DNA of 64,000 nt from an uncultured Flavihumibacter sp. (GTDB taxonomy: Bacteria > Bacteroidota > Bacteroidia > Chitinophagales > Chitinophagaceae), in contig CABHOY010000071.1 in assembly GCA_902168105.1 (NCBI GenBank), positions 62,001-126,000 on the forward strand, written 5' to 3'. Numbering within the stretch: position 1 is the stretch's first letter; each line of letters opens with the position of its first letter. Positions 43,868 through 52,677 of the stretch are shown here, in pieces. The notes beneath the pieces were generated by a model. The model was not told the DNA's origin and did not search any database. It saw nothing but the letters and a program-made list of their open reading frames with translations. The translations under genes were made by a program, and so were the position numbers.

Positions 43868-46159
43868 TTATTTAAACAGGTTATATCTCACCCCCAGAAA
43901 TCCTCTGATGCCTTGCAACGGCGCATAATTATATTCCGTGTCGAATGTATATCCATTAGGATTATTCACCGGATCGTTCACATATTTATCAAAGGGATCA
44001 AAGGGTCTTATTAAAGCATACTTAGGTACATAGTTCAGTAAATTTTTTACACCACCATATACCTCCCATCCTTTAGCAAATTTCTTTGTGACCTGTGCAT
44101 TTGCCAATAGAAACCACGGAGAGTATTCAGGCCTGAAATCTTTCGGCTGTACAGGCAGGCGCATAGGACCGTTCCAGTTTCCTGTCAGATCAATGCCAAA
44201 GCCGGCGGGCAGGCTATAGCTGACAGTAAATGTACCGGCCCATTCGGGAGCGAACACCTGTTTGCTTTTCTGCGGGATGCCTGCATTATCTTCATCCACC
44301 TGGTAAACGTCCATATAAGTAAGGCCTGCCAGGACCTTTAGCGGGAAAGCAAAAGTAGCATCCGCATTCAGCGAAATTCCCTGTGACACAGCATGTCCCC
44401 GAAGATTATCATAGATGATCTTATTAGGGTCCTGATCGAAATCGCCATTGATCTTATTAGTAAAATAAGAATAGAACCCGGTCGCATCGAGGTTGATGAA
44501 AGCATTATTCATCGGGATCTTCAGCACGTAGTTCAGGTTACCATTGTAAGACTTTTCCGGCTTCAATGCCTCCGCTATCACCACCTGACGGGAGCCTGTC
44601 AGCGCAGCATGATCTTCCGTAAACAGGTTCACCACACGGAAGCCTGTACCAAAGCTCGCCCGGAGGGTGTTATTCACATCAGGCGTCCACTTGTAAGCAA
44701 TACGCGGTGAATGTATACTACCGTGATTTTTGTCATGGTCATAGCGGTAACCCAGTAAGAACTTATGCTTCTCGGCGAGGGACCATTCATCCTGCACGAA
44801 CACACCGGGTAATGGCGTCCTGGCAGGGATATTGACCTTCCCGTCTTCCGAAAGTGTGCCAGGGGTATTATCGTCATACCAGGTATAACGGTAGGAAGCG
44901 CCGGTTAGCAGATTATGTTTTTTTCCCAGTTGCTTATCCCAATAAAGCTGTACAAATCCAACATGTTGCGTAGCCATAAATGGATTCCTTCCATAGTAAG
45001 AGTTCTGTTCATGCCTGTTGTAAGAGTATTGCAGCATGATCTTTTCTTTTACAGGAAGCTGGTACATACCGATCAGTTCTATCCTTTTGGTATAGATACT
45101 TTCACCGTAGATACTATCGCTACCGCGCCAGGTTTTATTCCAACGCATATCGCCACCCCAGCGGTCTTCGTATACATATCTGGCAGCAATACTGGCCTGC
45201 CGGTCTTCCTTCCGCCGGAAGGCCCATTTATTAAAAAGAGAAATACGGTGTTGTATGGTAAGGTCAGTAAAACCATCGCCGTTATTGTCTTTAGGCTGTT
45301 GATAATTAAAATAGCTTAAGCCAAACAGACCGGATGCATTGCCCGCTTTCAACTTCATCGCAGCATCTACATTAAGTTCTCCCCAGGTAGTACCGAATAT
45401 GTCCGCACTAACGATGGGGGCATTCAATGGGTTCTTTGTGATCACATTCACAAGCCCACCCATTGCTTCCGAACCATATAAAGAAGAACCAGGGCCTTTC
45501 ACCACTTCTATGCGTTCCACCATACTCATAGGGATACCGCTCAGACCATATACGGTAGACAACGCACTTACGATCGGCATACCGTCTATAAGGATCATAG
45601 TATATGCTCCTTCCATCCCGTTGATATGAATATCTCCGGTATTGCACACATTACAGTTCAATTGTGGCCTTACACCGTTCACCATACCGATAGACTCGAA
45701 CAGGGAGGGAGAAGGGCTTTTTTGAAAATATTTAGGGGTGTATACTTCTACAGGTACCGGGCTTTCGGCCCTGCTAACAGGCTTAAGGGTGCCTGTTACT
45801 ACCACGTCATTGAGTTTTGTCACATCAGCCTGTAGCCTGATCTGCAAAGAGACCTTTCCGCCAGCAGCGACGGTTACTTTCCGGGAGAAGGGGGTGAAAC
45901 CTGTAGCGGATGACCGCAATGTATACGTCCCGGCTTTCACGTTGTTCAACCTGAAATAACCGGCAGAATCTGTTGCGGCACCGGCTTTATTTTCAGCCAG
46001 GTATACGTTGGCAAGGTAAACCGGTTGTCCGTCAGACAGCACATGTCCACTAATAGTTCCTGTGGACGATTGTGCCGTCGCTTCTGGCGTTAACGCCAGA
46101 CAGACAACAACCATTATAAAAGATATTTTTAAATATGCTAAAGTACAAGTACGGATCAT
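43868..46159 (-). CDS. TonB-dependent outer-membrane receptor
   Basis: This 763-residue receptor has a signal peptide (to about ATAQ, residue 30), a carboxypeptidase-regulatory-like beta-sandwich (about 34-115, GTISGHVLSDGQPVYLANVY) and the TonB box region DVVVTGT. The plug (about 125-235) has LIDGMPI, GIPMSMVERIEVVKGPGSSL and YGSEAMGGLVNVIT, followed by a 22-strand barrel. The plug carries LNCNVCNTGDIHINGMEG, a cysteine pair unusual in this fold. There is no SusD partner, so a metal complex or siderophore is a likelier cargo than glycan. Two palindromes over the promoter suggest metal-responsive repression. Confidence 0.92.
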   Translation of the reverse strand: MIRTCTLAYLKISFIMVVVCLALTPEATAQSSTGTISGHVLSDGQPVYLANVYLAENKAGAATDSAGYFRLNNVKAGTYTLRSSATGFTPFSRKVTVAAGGKVSLQIRLQADVTKLNDVVVTGTLKPVSRAESPVPVEVYTPKYFQKSPSPSLFESIGMVNGVRPQLNCNVCNTGDIHINGMEGAYTMILIDGMPIVSALSTVYGLSGIPMSMVERIEVVKGPGSSLYGSEAMGGLVNVITKNPLNAPIVSADIFGTTWGELNVDAAMKLKAGNASGLFGLSYFNYQQPKDNNGDGFTDLTIQHRISLFNKWAFRRKEDRQASIAARYVYEDRWGGDMRWNKTWRGSDSIYGESIYTKRIELIGMYQLPVKEKIMLQYSYNRHEQNSYYGRNPFMATQHVGFVQLYWDKQLGKKHNLLTGASYRYTWYDDNTPGTLSEDGKVNIPARTPLPGVFVQDEWSLAEKHKFLLGYRYDHDKNHGSIHSPRIAYKWTPDVNNTLRASFGTGFRVVNLFTEDHAALTGSRQVVIAEALKPEKSYNGNLNYVLKIPMNNAFINLDATGFYSYFTNKINGDFDQDPNKIIYDNLRGHAVSQGISLNADATFAFPLKVLAGLTYMDVYQVDEDNAGIPQKSKQVFAPEWAGTFTVSYSLPAGFGIDLTGNWNGPMRLPVQPKDFRPEYSPWFLLANAQVTKKFAKGWEVYGGVKNLLNYVPKYALIRPFDPFDKYVNDPVNNPNGYTFDTEYNYAPLQGIRGFLGVRYNLFK

Positions 46160-46171
46160 TTCTGAATATTA

Positions 46172-46187
46172 TTTAGTCTTATCTAAA
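46172..46187 (-). promoter_or_regulatory. Operator-like palindrome O2 (proximal)
   Basis: TTTAGTCTTATCTAAA is a 16-bp imperfect palindrome centred about 20 bases upstream of the receptor ATG. It shares TTTAGnC..ATCTAA with the second site, which begins 23 bases further upstream. It resembles sites of DtxR/MntR-type metal regulators. Confidence 0.6.
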
Positions 46188-46194
46188 TTATTAT

Positions 46195-46210
46195 TTTAGA
46201 CAAATCTAAT
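46195..46210 (-). promoter_or_regulatory. Operator-like palindrome O1 overlapping the -7 element
   Basis: TTTAGACAAATCTAAT is a near-perfect palindrome. Read on the reverse strand it contains TAGATTTG at 46201-46208, an exact TAnnTTTG -7 element. A protein bound here would cover the promoter, so repression is the natural reading. Confidence 0.65.
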
Positions 46211-46336
46211 TATTAATTCAGAAATTACCGCTCCTTATGTTAATGATCTGGTAAATTTTCAGGAAAGCGTATTGAATATCAGCCCGTACCGGTATAAAAT
46301 ACCGATAACAGAAAAGGACTTAAAGGGAACATGGGT

Positions 46337-47335
46337 TTATTTCCGGTCCAATAACTCCTGCACTACAGGAATATAAACGCTCTTAGGGAAGTTGGTTTTG
46401 AAATAAGTAAACAGGTCTGCCTGTGCGCCACTCGCCGGCGAGTGGCCGGGGATATGTGTCAGGAATTCATTGCCTGCCACCATTTCATGCAAATTAACGG
46501 GGGCGTAGGCATAGAGCCTGTATGATTCTTCAAAGTGACGCCAGAAGTCAATACTGGTAGCACTGGCCCCACCTCTTACGTATCCTTTTTTGATGAGGTA
46601 GCATTTTTTGGCGATCAGCTGTTCCACTCCGGGGCAGGAAACATATTTAGCATCGAAAGGATCGAACAGGTCGGTGGCATCCTGTACAAGTTGTTTCAGT
46701 TCTTTGTCATTCAGGGCTTTGTTCTTTCTTTCAGCGGGATTGTCTAGACGTTTACCTGCACTGTTCAGCAGATAGTAAACCAGCCGGCTTTCCAGGGTAG
46801 TCACCATATTTTCATAGAACCCGACCGAGAGCTGTCCTTTTCTCAGGTAAACCAGTAAAGGCGCTTTCAGGCTGAACAGGGTGGACCGCATGCCCCAGAG
46901 GGCGCCATTAACGGTTTTTGCGGTATCTATAACGTTTTCCATTGCACTACTTAGCCGGTCACTGGAAAGTGGCGTATCATTATTGAACATTTCATGTCCG
47001 GCGGCATTACTGCCGGAATAGATCTTCTTACCGGCGCTGCCTTCCCGGCTGATGCCGATATCCACAGAATCCCCCGGTTCTACATATAGAACGGATTTTA
47101 CGTACTTATTTTCGATAGTGACAAAACCTGCCGTGGCCATGGGCACCCTCAATGTAAACTCATGGTTGGATACTTTCCCGGCGCTTTGTTTATAGATTGA
47201 ATTAAAAAAGGTCCCGATCGGCTTGTAGACGAATACGTCCATACTATCCGGGCTATCCGGCAATTTTCCTGTAATAACAACGTGTTGCGCAAATGCGGTG
47301 AATGGAATCAGTAGGATAAATAGTATCTTTCTCAT
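46337..47335 (-). CDS. TlpA-related exported protein lacking the thioredoxin domain
   Basis: This 332-residue protein has a signal peptide (MRKILFILLIPFTAFAQ) and a DUF4369-like N-terminal beta domain (ITGKLPDSPDSMDVFVYKPI). A helical middle follows (about 120-320), ending FKTNFPKSVYIPVVQELL. In Bacteroidota TlpA-type proteins this helical part is followed by a CxxC thioredoxin domain, which is absent here. I find no frameshifted thioredoxin sequence in the 126 bases downstream. ATG 47335 is chosen for the signal; the frame opens at 47356. The gene is on the same strand as the receptor operon but separate from it. Confidence 0.65.
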   Translation of the reverse strand: MRKILFILLIPFTAFAQHVVITGKLPDSPDSMDVFVYKPIGTFFNSIYKQSAGKVSNHEFTLRVPMATAGFVTIENKYVKSVLYVEPGDSVDIGISREGSAGKKIYSGSNAAGHEMFNNDTPLSSDRLSSAMENVIDTAKTVNGALWGMRSTLFSLKAPLLVYLRKGQLSVGFYENMVTTLESRLVYYLLNSAGKRLDNPAERKNKALNDKELKQLVQDATDLFDPFDAKYVSCPGVEQLIAKKCYLIKKGYVRGGASATSIDFWRHFEESYRLYAYAPVNLHEMVAGNEFLTHIPGHSPASGAQADLFTYFKTNFPKSVYIPVVQELLDRK

Positions 47336-47578
47336 ATCGTTTTCTAAACTTATCAATCGGACCCTCCTCAGCTGCGGGTAACAATTTCAGTTGGCCCCAT
47401 TAATTTACACAAAAAAAAGAAATCCCCGGGATGATTGTGCCTTTGGCGCCTGCTTTTTTTACTGCCGGGTCATTTTCCGGGATACGGGTCACCTTCATCG
47501 CCCGCTGAATCAAGTCCGGCGGTCGCACTTCATGATAACTTTGCAAGGGGATCGTCGTTGTTACAGACAACAAAAGAG

Positions 47579-47603
47579 AAAAGCACCCTTTACAGGATGC
47601 CTT
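47579..47603 (-). terminator. Terminator of the SDR/DoxX/NTF2 gene run
   Basis: On the reverse strand GGCATCC-TGTAAA-GGGTGC (one wobble/mismatch) is followed by TTTTCTC, 50 bases past the NTF2-like stop. The remaining non-coding sequence (47357-47578) shows nothing else. Confidence 0.65.
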
Positions 47604-47654
47604 TCAGAATTTTGTTTTATGGAGGAGGTTAGGCTTGGGTAGCCGTTAAGAGAT

Positions 47655-48053
47655 CTAATAACTGGCCTGTCCGATGTCCAGTCTATTGATCTTTCCATCT
47701 GCATTTATATGGAATTTGAAATAGGTCTTGAAATCTCCCCACTGATCACTGTGAAACTTTCCATAAAGGTCCAGCCCATTGTTCTCTACTTTGTCAATGC
47801 TGGTGAAACGTTCATGTCCCAGTGCCTTCTCGAAGAAACTTTTAAAATTCATCTTATTACCATCATCATACAACGCGGCATCTGCAGTAAATAAGCCGAA
47901 CCACGCTTTACTATCTGCTGCTTGCAGTGCGTCGATCGCTTTTTTAACCGTTGCATTGGTAAGTTTATCATTGTTCATTTTGTTGTATTTACTTTGTCCT
48001 TTAGCTGTCAATGTGCATATCATTATTGCCATTGCATAAATGATAGTCTTCAT
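47655..48053 (-). CDS. Exported NTF2-like (SnoaL-type) protein
   Basis: This 132-residue protein has a signal peptide (MKTIIYAMAIMICTLTAKGQ), then a cone-shaped alpha+beta NTF2 fold (AIDALQAADSKAWFGLFTADAALYDDG, KSFFEKAL, WGDFKTYFKFHINADGKINRLDI). Family members range from ketosteroid isomerases to plain binding proteins; the catalytic Asp pair of the isomerases is not certain. It starts one base after the DoxX-like gene stop, in a run with two SDRs, an AraC regulator and a monooxygenase-fold protein. Confidence 0.82.
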   Translation of the reverse strand: MKTIIYAMAIMICTLTAKGQSKYNKMNNDKLTNATVKKAIDALQAADSKAWFGLFTADAALYDDGNKMNFKSFFEKALGHERFTSIDKVENNGLDLYGKFHSDQWGDFKTYFKFHINADGKINRLDIGQASY

Positions 48054-48054
48054 T

Positions 48055-48408
48055 TTAGTTGGTTTTAGCTAGTGGATGCTGCAGGAAAATTGCAGCCAGG
48101 TTCATCAGAAGGAAGGGCAGTTCTATGGCAGCTCCTTTGAGATCTTTTAAAGATAACTGCAAACATAAGATCAGTAAAATAGCCACGGCCATGAAGAAGT
48201 TTCCCACTACAAAAGTTCTGGGGAATAAGATCAGCATAGCACTTAACATCGTCACGATCCCGTTGATCAATACAGCTTGTCTGTTGAAGTGAAAGCGACC
48301 CAGCATCTGTGCCATTTCCGGTTTACCGGAGATCATGGCCCATCCCTGTTTTACACCCATAAACACTATTATCAGGATCAGCGCTGTACTTATAATTTTG
48401 ACGAACAT
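48055..48408 (-). CDS. DoxX-like small membrane protein
   Basis: This 117-residue protein has four hydrophobic spans (IISTALILIIVFMGVKQGWAM, AVLINGIVTMLSAMLILFP, VGNFFMAVAILLILCLQLSL, AIELPFLLMNLAAIFLQHP). Size and the GVKQGWAMISGKPEMAQ loop fit the DoxX/DUF4267-like group, linked in the literature to thiol or redox homeostasis. It lies 36 bases after the SDR gene and immediately before the NTF2-like gene. Confidence 0.75.
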   Translation of the reverse strand: MFVKIISTALILIIVFMGVKQGWAMISGKPEMAQMLGRFHFNRQAVLINGIVTMLSAMLILFPRTFVVGNFFMAVAILLILCLQLSLKDLKGAAIELPFLLMNLAAIFLQHPLAKTN

Positions 48409-48444
48409 AGCGGCTATTTTTTGAATTAAATGGCAGGTGAATGC

Positions 48445-49197
48445 TTAGTTGGTAGCGCCGCCGTTAACCAGGAGGTGTTGACCAGAAACGAATGAAGACA
48501 GATCGCTGGCAAAGAATTCAGCAATGTTAGCCACATCTTCCACTTCTGCCAGTCTACCCATCGGACAACTGTCCAGCAGTTGTTTTCTCAGTTCAGGGTA
48601 TGCTGCAGGATCAACAAAGATACCGGAATGATCTACTGCGAAAGGAATAAGGGAGTTCACAGTAACACCTCTGTAACCGATCTCTTTTGACAGGATATCT
48701 ACCAGGTAACGAGGGGTGGTCTTGCTACCGCCATATACCGCCATACCTTTAACAGGGAAGGAAGTGGTGCTGGAAGCGATGTAAAGGATACGTCCGTTAT
48801 CTTCTACATGTTTTGCAGCCTGCTGCATGGTAAAGTAAGCACCTTTTGTATTGATGGAGAAAAGGCGGTCAAACTGTTCTTCTGTAAATTCCAGAACCGG
48901 TGTTTCTACCATTTCTATACCTGCATTCGCCACTACGATATCGATCTTTCCGAAAGCTGCTTTTGCTTCTTCGAACAGGCGTTCGATCTCTTTTACTTTA
49001 CTAACATCTGCCTGTACAGCGATCACATTAGCACCCATTGCTTTGATGTTGCTTACAACTTCTTCAGCAGATGCTTTATCCCTGGAATAGTTGATTACGA
49101 TGTCTGCACCCAGTGCGGCATAACGTTCTGCAATTGCTTTACCTAAACCCCTTGCTGATCCTGTGATCACTGCTACTTTATTCTTTAAGCTATTCAT
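48445..49197 (-). CDS. SDR oxidoreductase (FabG-like)
   Basis: This 250-residue classical SDR has TGSARGLG (12-19), NAG (91-93), a catalytic Ser in IASS near 142-143, and YGGSK (Y155, K159). C-terminal SSFVSGQHLLVNGGATN is typical of FabG-like enzymes. Substrate unknown. The frame opens at 49206, but ATG 49197 is the usual MNSLKNKVAVITG start. It follows a second SDR by 65 bases on the same strand and shares its layout, a likely tandem duplication. Confidence 0.9.
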   Translation of the reverse strand: MNSLKNKVAVITGSARGLGKAIAERYAALGADIVINYSRDKASAEEVVSNIKAMGANVIAVQADVSKVKEIERLFEEAKAAFGKIDIVVANAGIEMVETPVLEFTEEQFDRLFSINTKGAYFTMQQAAKHVEDNGRILYIASSTTSFPVKGMAVYGGSKTTPRYLVDILSKEIGYRGVTVNSLIPFAVDHSGIFVDPAAYPELRKQLLDSCPMGRLAEVEDVANIAEFFASDLSSFVSGQHLLVNGGATN

Positions 49198-49262
49198 GAT
49201 TGACACTTTATTTAATTGTTATGTTATTGTTCACTGTTCTTATTAGATATTATTATTGTCGA

Positions 49263-50003
49263 TTAGGCCATACCACCGTTTACGCCTATATTCTGTCCGG
49301 TGATCCATTTAGCGGCATCACTTGCCAGGAATGAAACCACTTCTGCAATTTCTTCCGGCTTACCGAGACGGTTGAAAGAAGCCATAGAAGAAAGGCGGTC
49401 GATCACTTCCTGAGGTTTTCCTTTCATAAATAGATCGGTGCTGGTTGGGCCAGGAGAAACGGAGTTTACGTTGATACCTCTGGCGCCCATTTCTTTGGAG
49501 AATACGCGGGTAAATTGTTCTACGGCTGATTTTGTTGCTACATAGGTTGCGTATGTTGGAATCATCACGCGGTTCACTGTAGTCGAGAAGTTAATAACAG
49601 TTCCTTTGTCGGCCAGTTTCGTAGCTGCCTCACGGAGAGTATTAAACGTTCCTTTTACGTTTATATCGAATTGACGTTCAAAATCCTCATCGGTGGTATC
49701 TTTTACCGTTTTAAGGATCATAACGCCTGCATTGTTAATCAGCACGTCGATCCTGCCATAATGTGCAATGGCTGCATCGAACATGTTCCTAACGTCTTCG
49801 CTCTTGCTTACATCCGCCTGTATGGCGATAGCGTCTCCACCGTTTGCTTTCAGTTCAGCTACAACCTCGTCTGCAGCCTCTTTTCCACCCGCGTAGTTGA
49901 TGATAACTTTTGCTCCTTCTGATGAAACTTTGCGGGCAATTGCAGCGCCAATCCCTCTTGATGCGCCTGTTACTAAGATCACTTTGTTTGTTAGCGTGTT
50001 CAT
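49263..50003 (-). CDS. SDR oxidoreductase (FabG-like), first of tandem pair
   Basis: This 246-residue SDR has TGASRGIG (12-19), NNAG (90-93), S140 (NFSTT) and YVATK (Y154, K158), with the C-terminal signature AAKWITGQNIGVNGGMA. ATG 50003 starts MNTLTNKVILVTG; the longer frame to 50057 contains no family residues. CATCTTTG, one base off the -7 consensus, is about 35 bases upstream on the reverse strand. A palindrome at 50074-50095 lies between this gene and the AraC gene, suggesting local control by that regulator. Confidence 0.9.
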   Translation of the reverse strand: MNTLTNKVILVTGASRGIGAAIARKVSSEGAKVIINYAGGKEAADEVVAELKANGGDAIAIQADVSKSEDVRNMFDAAIAHYGRIDVLINNAGVMILKTVKDTTDEDFERQFDINVKGTFNTLREAATKLADKGTVINFSTTVNRVMIPTYATYVATKSAVEQFTRVFSKEMGARGINVNSVSPGPTSTDLFMKGKPQEVIDRLSSMASFNRLGKPEEIAEVVSFLASDAAKWITGQNIGVNGGMA

Positions 50004-50073
50004 GTTTCGTTGTTTTTGTTTGTCGTTGTTGACATAACAAAGATGGAACATAAACACGCCCTAAAATTGCAAG

Positions 50074-50095
50074 ATTTACACTATTAGTTGTAAAT
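50074..50095. promoter_or_regulatory. Operator-like palindrome between the AraC and SDR genes
   Basis: ATTTACA and TGTAAAT form seven-base perfect inverted arms separated by CTATTAGT. It is about 75-90 bases upstream of the SDR start, a normal place for an activator site. It could also be a weak hairpin after the AraC stop (50098). Confidence 0.4.
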
Positions 50096-50097
50096 AT

Positions 50098-51048
50098 CTA
50101 AGATACCCCTGTTCCGAGCTGTTTTCTGTATAGAACCGGTGTGGTGTCTGTATATTTTTTAAAATAGTTACTGAAGTGTGCGGACTCCGCAAAGCCCAGC
50201 TGGTCTGCGATCTGCTTGATGGGAGTGGCAGAGTTCTGCAATAAGGACTTTGCTTCTGTAATCGTTTTATCGATGATCCAGGTACTCACTGATTTGCCGG
50301 TTTTTGCCTTGATCACGTTATTGAGATAGTTAGGATGCAGGTTCTGTTCACTGGCGTAATCCTGGGAACGGAAAACACGCTTCGCCTTGCCAGTGCTTAG
50401 TTCGCGGTAATGTTTTTCAAGGGTCCTTTTGAAGTTCTTAACGATCTGGGAACTTCTGTTTCCCTCATAGATCGGGTTGTAATCTTCCCAGAAATATTCC
50501 TTGATCTTTAGTAATAATACCACGAACAGGTTGCCGATCATTTTATTCTTATAAGGAGAGTTAGAAAAGTACTCCTTATATATCTGCAGGTAAAGGGGTT
50601 CGAATTCCGCAAATACTTCAGGTTCCAGCACTCTGGCAGGTACCGTTTCGGCTAGCAGGAAAGGAAATTCCTCGAATATATTGGCGTGGACATTCTCCTT
50701 CAGGAAAGACTCGCTCATTGTTACCAGGTACACTTCCTTCAGGCAAAGCCATTCAAAAGATTTATAGTGTCCCGGGTTAGTAAAATAGATCGTCCTCGGG
50801 CGGGTACAGAACTCCAGATCGTCTGTGGTATATCTCCCTTCTCCATCTTTCACAAACAGGAAAGAATAGAAATTGGCCCTGTATACGGGGGATTTATACG
50901 GTATTTCCTCTCCATGTATATCCTTCAGCTTATGGATCGTGAAGTCATTCTTAGGGTCAATCTGATCCACCGGTAACCCCAGGTATTCGTAATTCTCGAT
51001 CAGACTGTTAAAAACGAGCGGCTTTTCTGTTTGTTTCTGCTTCGCCAT
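50098..51048 (-). CDS. AraC-family transcriptional regulator
   Basis: This 316-residue regulator has an N-terminal cupin-like sensor (about 50-180, FYSFLFVKDGEGRYT) and the double HTH at the C-terminus. The helices show YASEQNLHPNYLNNVIKAKT, GKSVSTWIIDKTITEAKSLL and IKQIADQLGFAESAHFSNYF, all typical AraC. The sensor shares KENxHxxIxxEFPFL with the AraC at 56285, so they are paralogues (about 324 and 316 residues). It is on the same strand as, and directly upstream of, the SDR pair. Its effector is unknown. Confidence 0.92.
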   Translation of the reverse strand: MAKQKQTEKPLVFNSLIENYEYLGLPVDQIDPKNDFTIHKLKDIHGEEIPYKSPVYRANFYSFLFVKDGEGRYTTDDLEFCTRPRTIYFTNPGHYKSFEWLCLKEVYLVTMSESFLKENVHANIFEEFPFLLAETVPARVLEPEVFAEFEPLYLQIYKEYFSNSPYKNKMIGNLFVVLLLKIKEYFWEDYNPIYEGNRSSQIVKNFKRTLEKHYRELSTGKAKRVFRSQDYASEQNLHPNYLNNVIKAKTGKSVSTWIIDKTITEAKSLLQNSATPIKQIADQLGFAESAHFSNYFKKYTDTTPVLYRKQLGTGVS

Positions 51049-51120
51049 GGTATGGAGGAAATTAGATCCGGTTAAAGTTACAAAGGTTTGGGCTCCCTTG
51101 TAACACTTAACCCGAAATCA

Positions 51121-51429
51121 TCATAACGCATCCTTCGTGCTGGCAGCCAGCTCCAGTACCTCAATTTGCGGATGGATTTCCAGCCCGCTATCGTCGCGCT
51201 GTTGCTGGAATGCCTTAAAAGAGGGCGTATTGAGTACGGTAGTCTGAACCAGCTCATTTTTGTAGTGAGACAGATGAATGAAGGTATTGCCGGTTGTATA
51301 AACATTGTATTGGAAATCGGCCGGCAACTGACGGAAATCTTCCATAAAGGTCCCGATGTTTGCCAGGTTCCGGTTCTTATAGTCGGACTTGACGGTGTAA
51401 GTTACTTTTACAGTTATCATGTTTTGCAT
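51121..51429 (-). CDS. Antibiotic-biosynthesis-monooxygenase-like (ABM, dimeric alpha/beta barrel) protein
   Basis: This protein of about 102 residues has a ferredoxin-like fold with the strand order MITVKVTYTVK, NIGTFMEDFRQL, FQYNVYTTGNTFIHLSHYKN and SFKAFQQQRDDSGLE. It resembles ABM-domain or stress-responsive barrel proteins, which may bind small aromatics or quinones. The catalytic status is unclear. ATGs at 51429 and 51420 are both possible. It lies upstream of the AraC gene on the same strand with a 72-base gap, so it is plausibly part of the same regulon. Confidence 0.7.
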   Translation of the reverse strand: MQNMITVKVTYTVKSDYKNRNLANIGTFMEDFRQLPADFQYNVYTTGNTFIHLSHYKNELVQTTVLNTPSFKAFQQQRDDSGLEIHPQIEVLELAASTKDAL

Positions 51430-51593
51430 GGTTTTATATATAGACAGTTGAACATAGGAAAACGTGACAACAGGACCATATACATATTCTAATATTTATT
51501 ACTATCTTGTCGAAAATGCCATATCAACAATCGTAAACGGGGCAAAAACATTTTAATATCAATCAATTAACGTTCGGGAGAAATTACCTATCT

Positions 51594-52631
51594 ATGAAAA
51601 AGCTGTTCGCTATCATTGTGACTTCGGTCGCACTCTATTCCTGTAGTTCTACAAATCTGGTCTACATCAGTGTTCAACAACCGGCACCGGTGACTATCTC
51701 ACCCAATATCAAAAACGTGGGGATCGTCAACAGGAGCAGTGTTGCTGACAAAAACAAGGCACTGGACATCATTGACAAAGTATTAACTGTAGAAGGCGAT
51801 AGTCTTGACAGACAGGCCGCTCAGGCAGGCGTTATTGGTCTTGCCGATGAACTGATCAAAAATAACAGGTTCAATAATGTTACTGCTTTCAACAGCATTG
51901 ACCTGCGAACAAATGTTCCCGGCCAATTTCCGGCGCCATTAACCTGGGATGTGGTCGAAAAGATCTGCCGGGAAAAGCGCGTGGACGCATTGTTCTCTCT
52001 TGAACTATTTGATACTGATTCGAAAGTCAGCTATGCTGCTGTTCCCATATCAATGAAAACACCGTTGGGTAATATCCCTGGTATTGAACATCACGCCAGT
52101 ATGCTTACGACCGTAAAAACCGGCTGGAGGATCTACGATCCTGTAGACAAGTTAATATTGGATGAATATCCGATCACCAAAGACGTCACATTCACCGGAA
52201 AAGGCATCAATCCGGTAGCCGCCGCCGGCGCGATCATCAACAGGAAAGAAGCCATACTCGATGTAAGCAGGAAAACCGGTCAGGATTATGCATTCAGATT
52301 GATCCCTTATTGGATCAGGGTGACCAGGGATTATTACGTGAAAGGAACGGATAATTTCAGTACTGCTAAACGCAAGGCACAAACGGGCAACTGGAATGGC
52401 GCTGCCGAATTATGGAAGAAGGAAACCACTTCATCCAGCAGCAAAATTGCCGGTAGGGCATGTTATAATATGGCGATCATCTGTGAAATAAACGGTGAGC
52501 TGGATAAAGCGATAGAGTGGGCACAGAAGGCCTATGAGAACTACAACAATAAACTGGCGCTACGATATGTCAACATCCTTAAAAACAGGAAAGAGAATAA
52601 CAGTGTGTTGAAATATCAACAGCAAAGTTAA
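51594..52631 (+). CDS. DUF6340-type lipoprotein with TPR-like C-terminus
   Basis: This 345-residue lipoprotein (LYSCSS, Cys17) has a first half with VYISVQQPAPVTISPNIKNV and VDALFSLELFDTD, as in the Bacteroidota DUF6340 family. The C-terminal about 80 residues form two TPR-like helical hairpins (NWNGAAELWKKE, GRACYNMAIICEINGELDKA, IEWAQKAYENYNNKLALRYV). The role is unknown; an envelope assembly or stress function is a guess. It is divergent from the ABM-like gene and is followed by a strong terminator. Confidence 0.8.
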   Translation: MKKLFAIIVTSVALYSCSSTNLVYISVQQPAPVTISPNIKNVGIVNRSSVADKNKALDIIDKVLTVEGDSLDRQAAQAGVIGLADELIKNNRFNNVTAFNSIDLRTNVPGQFPAPLTWDVVEKICREKRVDALFSLELFDTDSKVSYAAVPISMKTPLGNIPGIEHHASMLTTVKTGWRIYDPVDKLILDEYPITKDVTFTGKGINPVAAAGAIINRKEAILDVSRKTGQDYAFRLIPYWIRVTRDYYVKGTDNFSTAKRKAQTGNWNGAAELWKKETTSSSSKIAGRACYNMAIICEINGELDKAIEWAQKAYENYNNKLALRYVNILKNRKENNSVLKYQQQS

Positions 52632-52636
52632 AATCA

Positions 52637-52670
52637 CAGGTCTATGGGAATTCTACTTCCCATAGACCTG
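52637..52670. terminator. Terminator hairpin between converging genes
   Basis: CAGGTCTATGGGAA pairs perfectly with TTCCCATAGACCTG (14 bp, six-base loop), six bases past the lipoprotein stop. ATTTTA follows. Confidence 0.88.
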
Positions 52671-52677
52671 CATTTTA

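Noticed and set aside
47391..47642. Plus-strand frames in the gap before the NTF2-like gene
   Set aside because: Composition is low quality, two overlapping frames compete and neither has a promoter or family motif. The minus-strand terminator at 47579 lies inside them.
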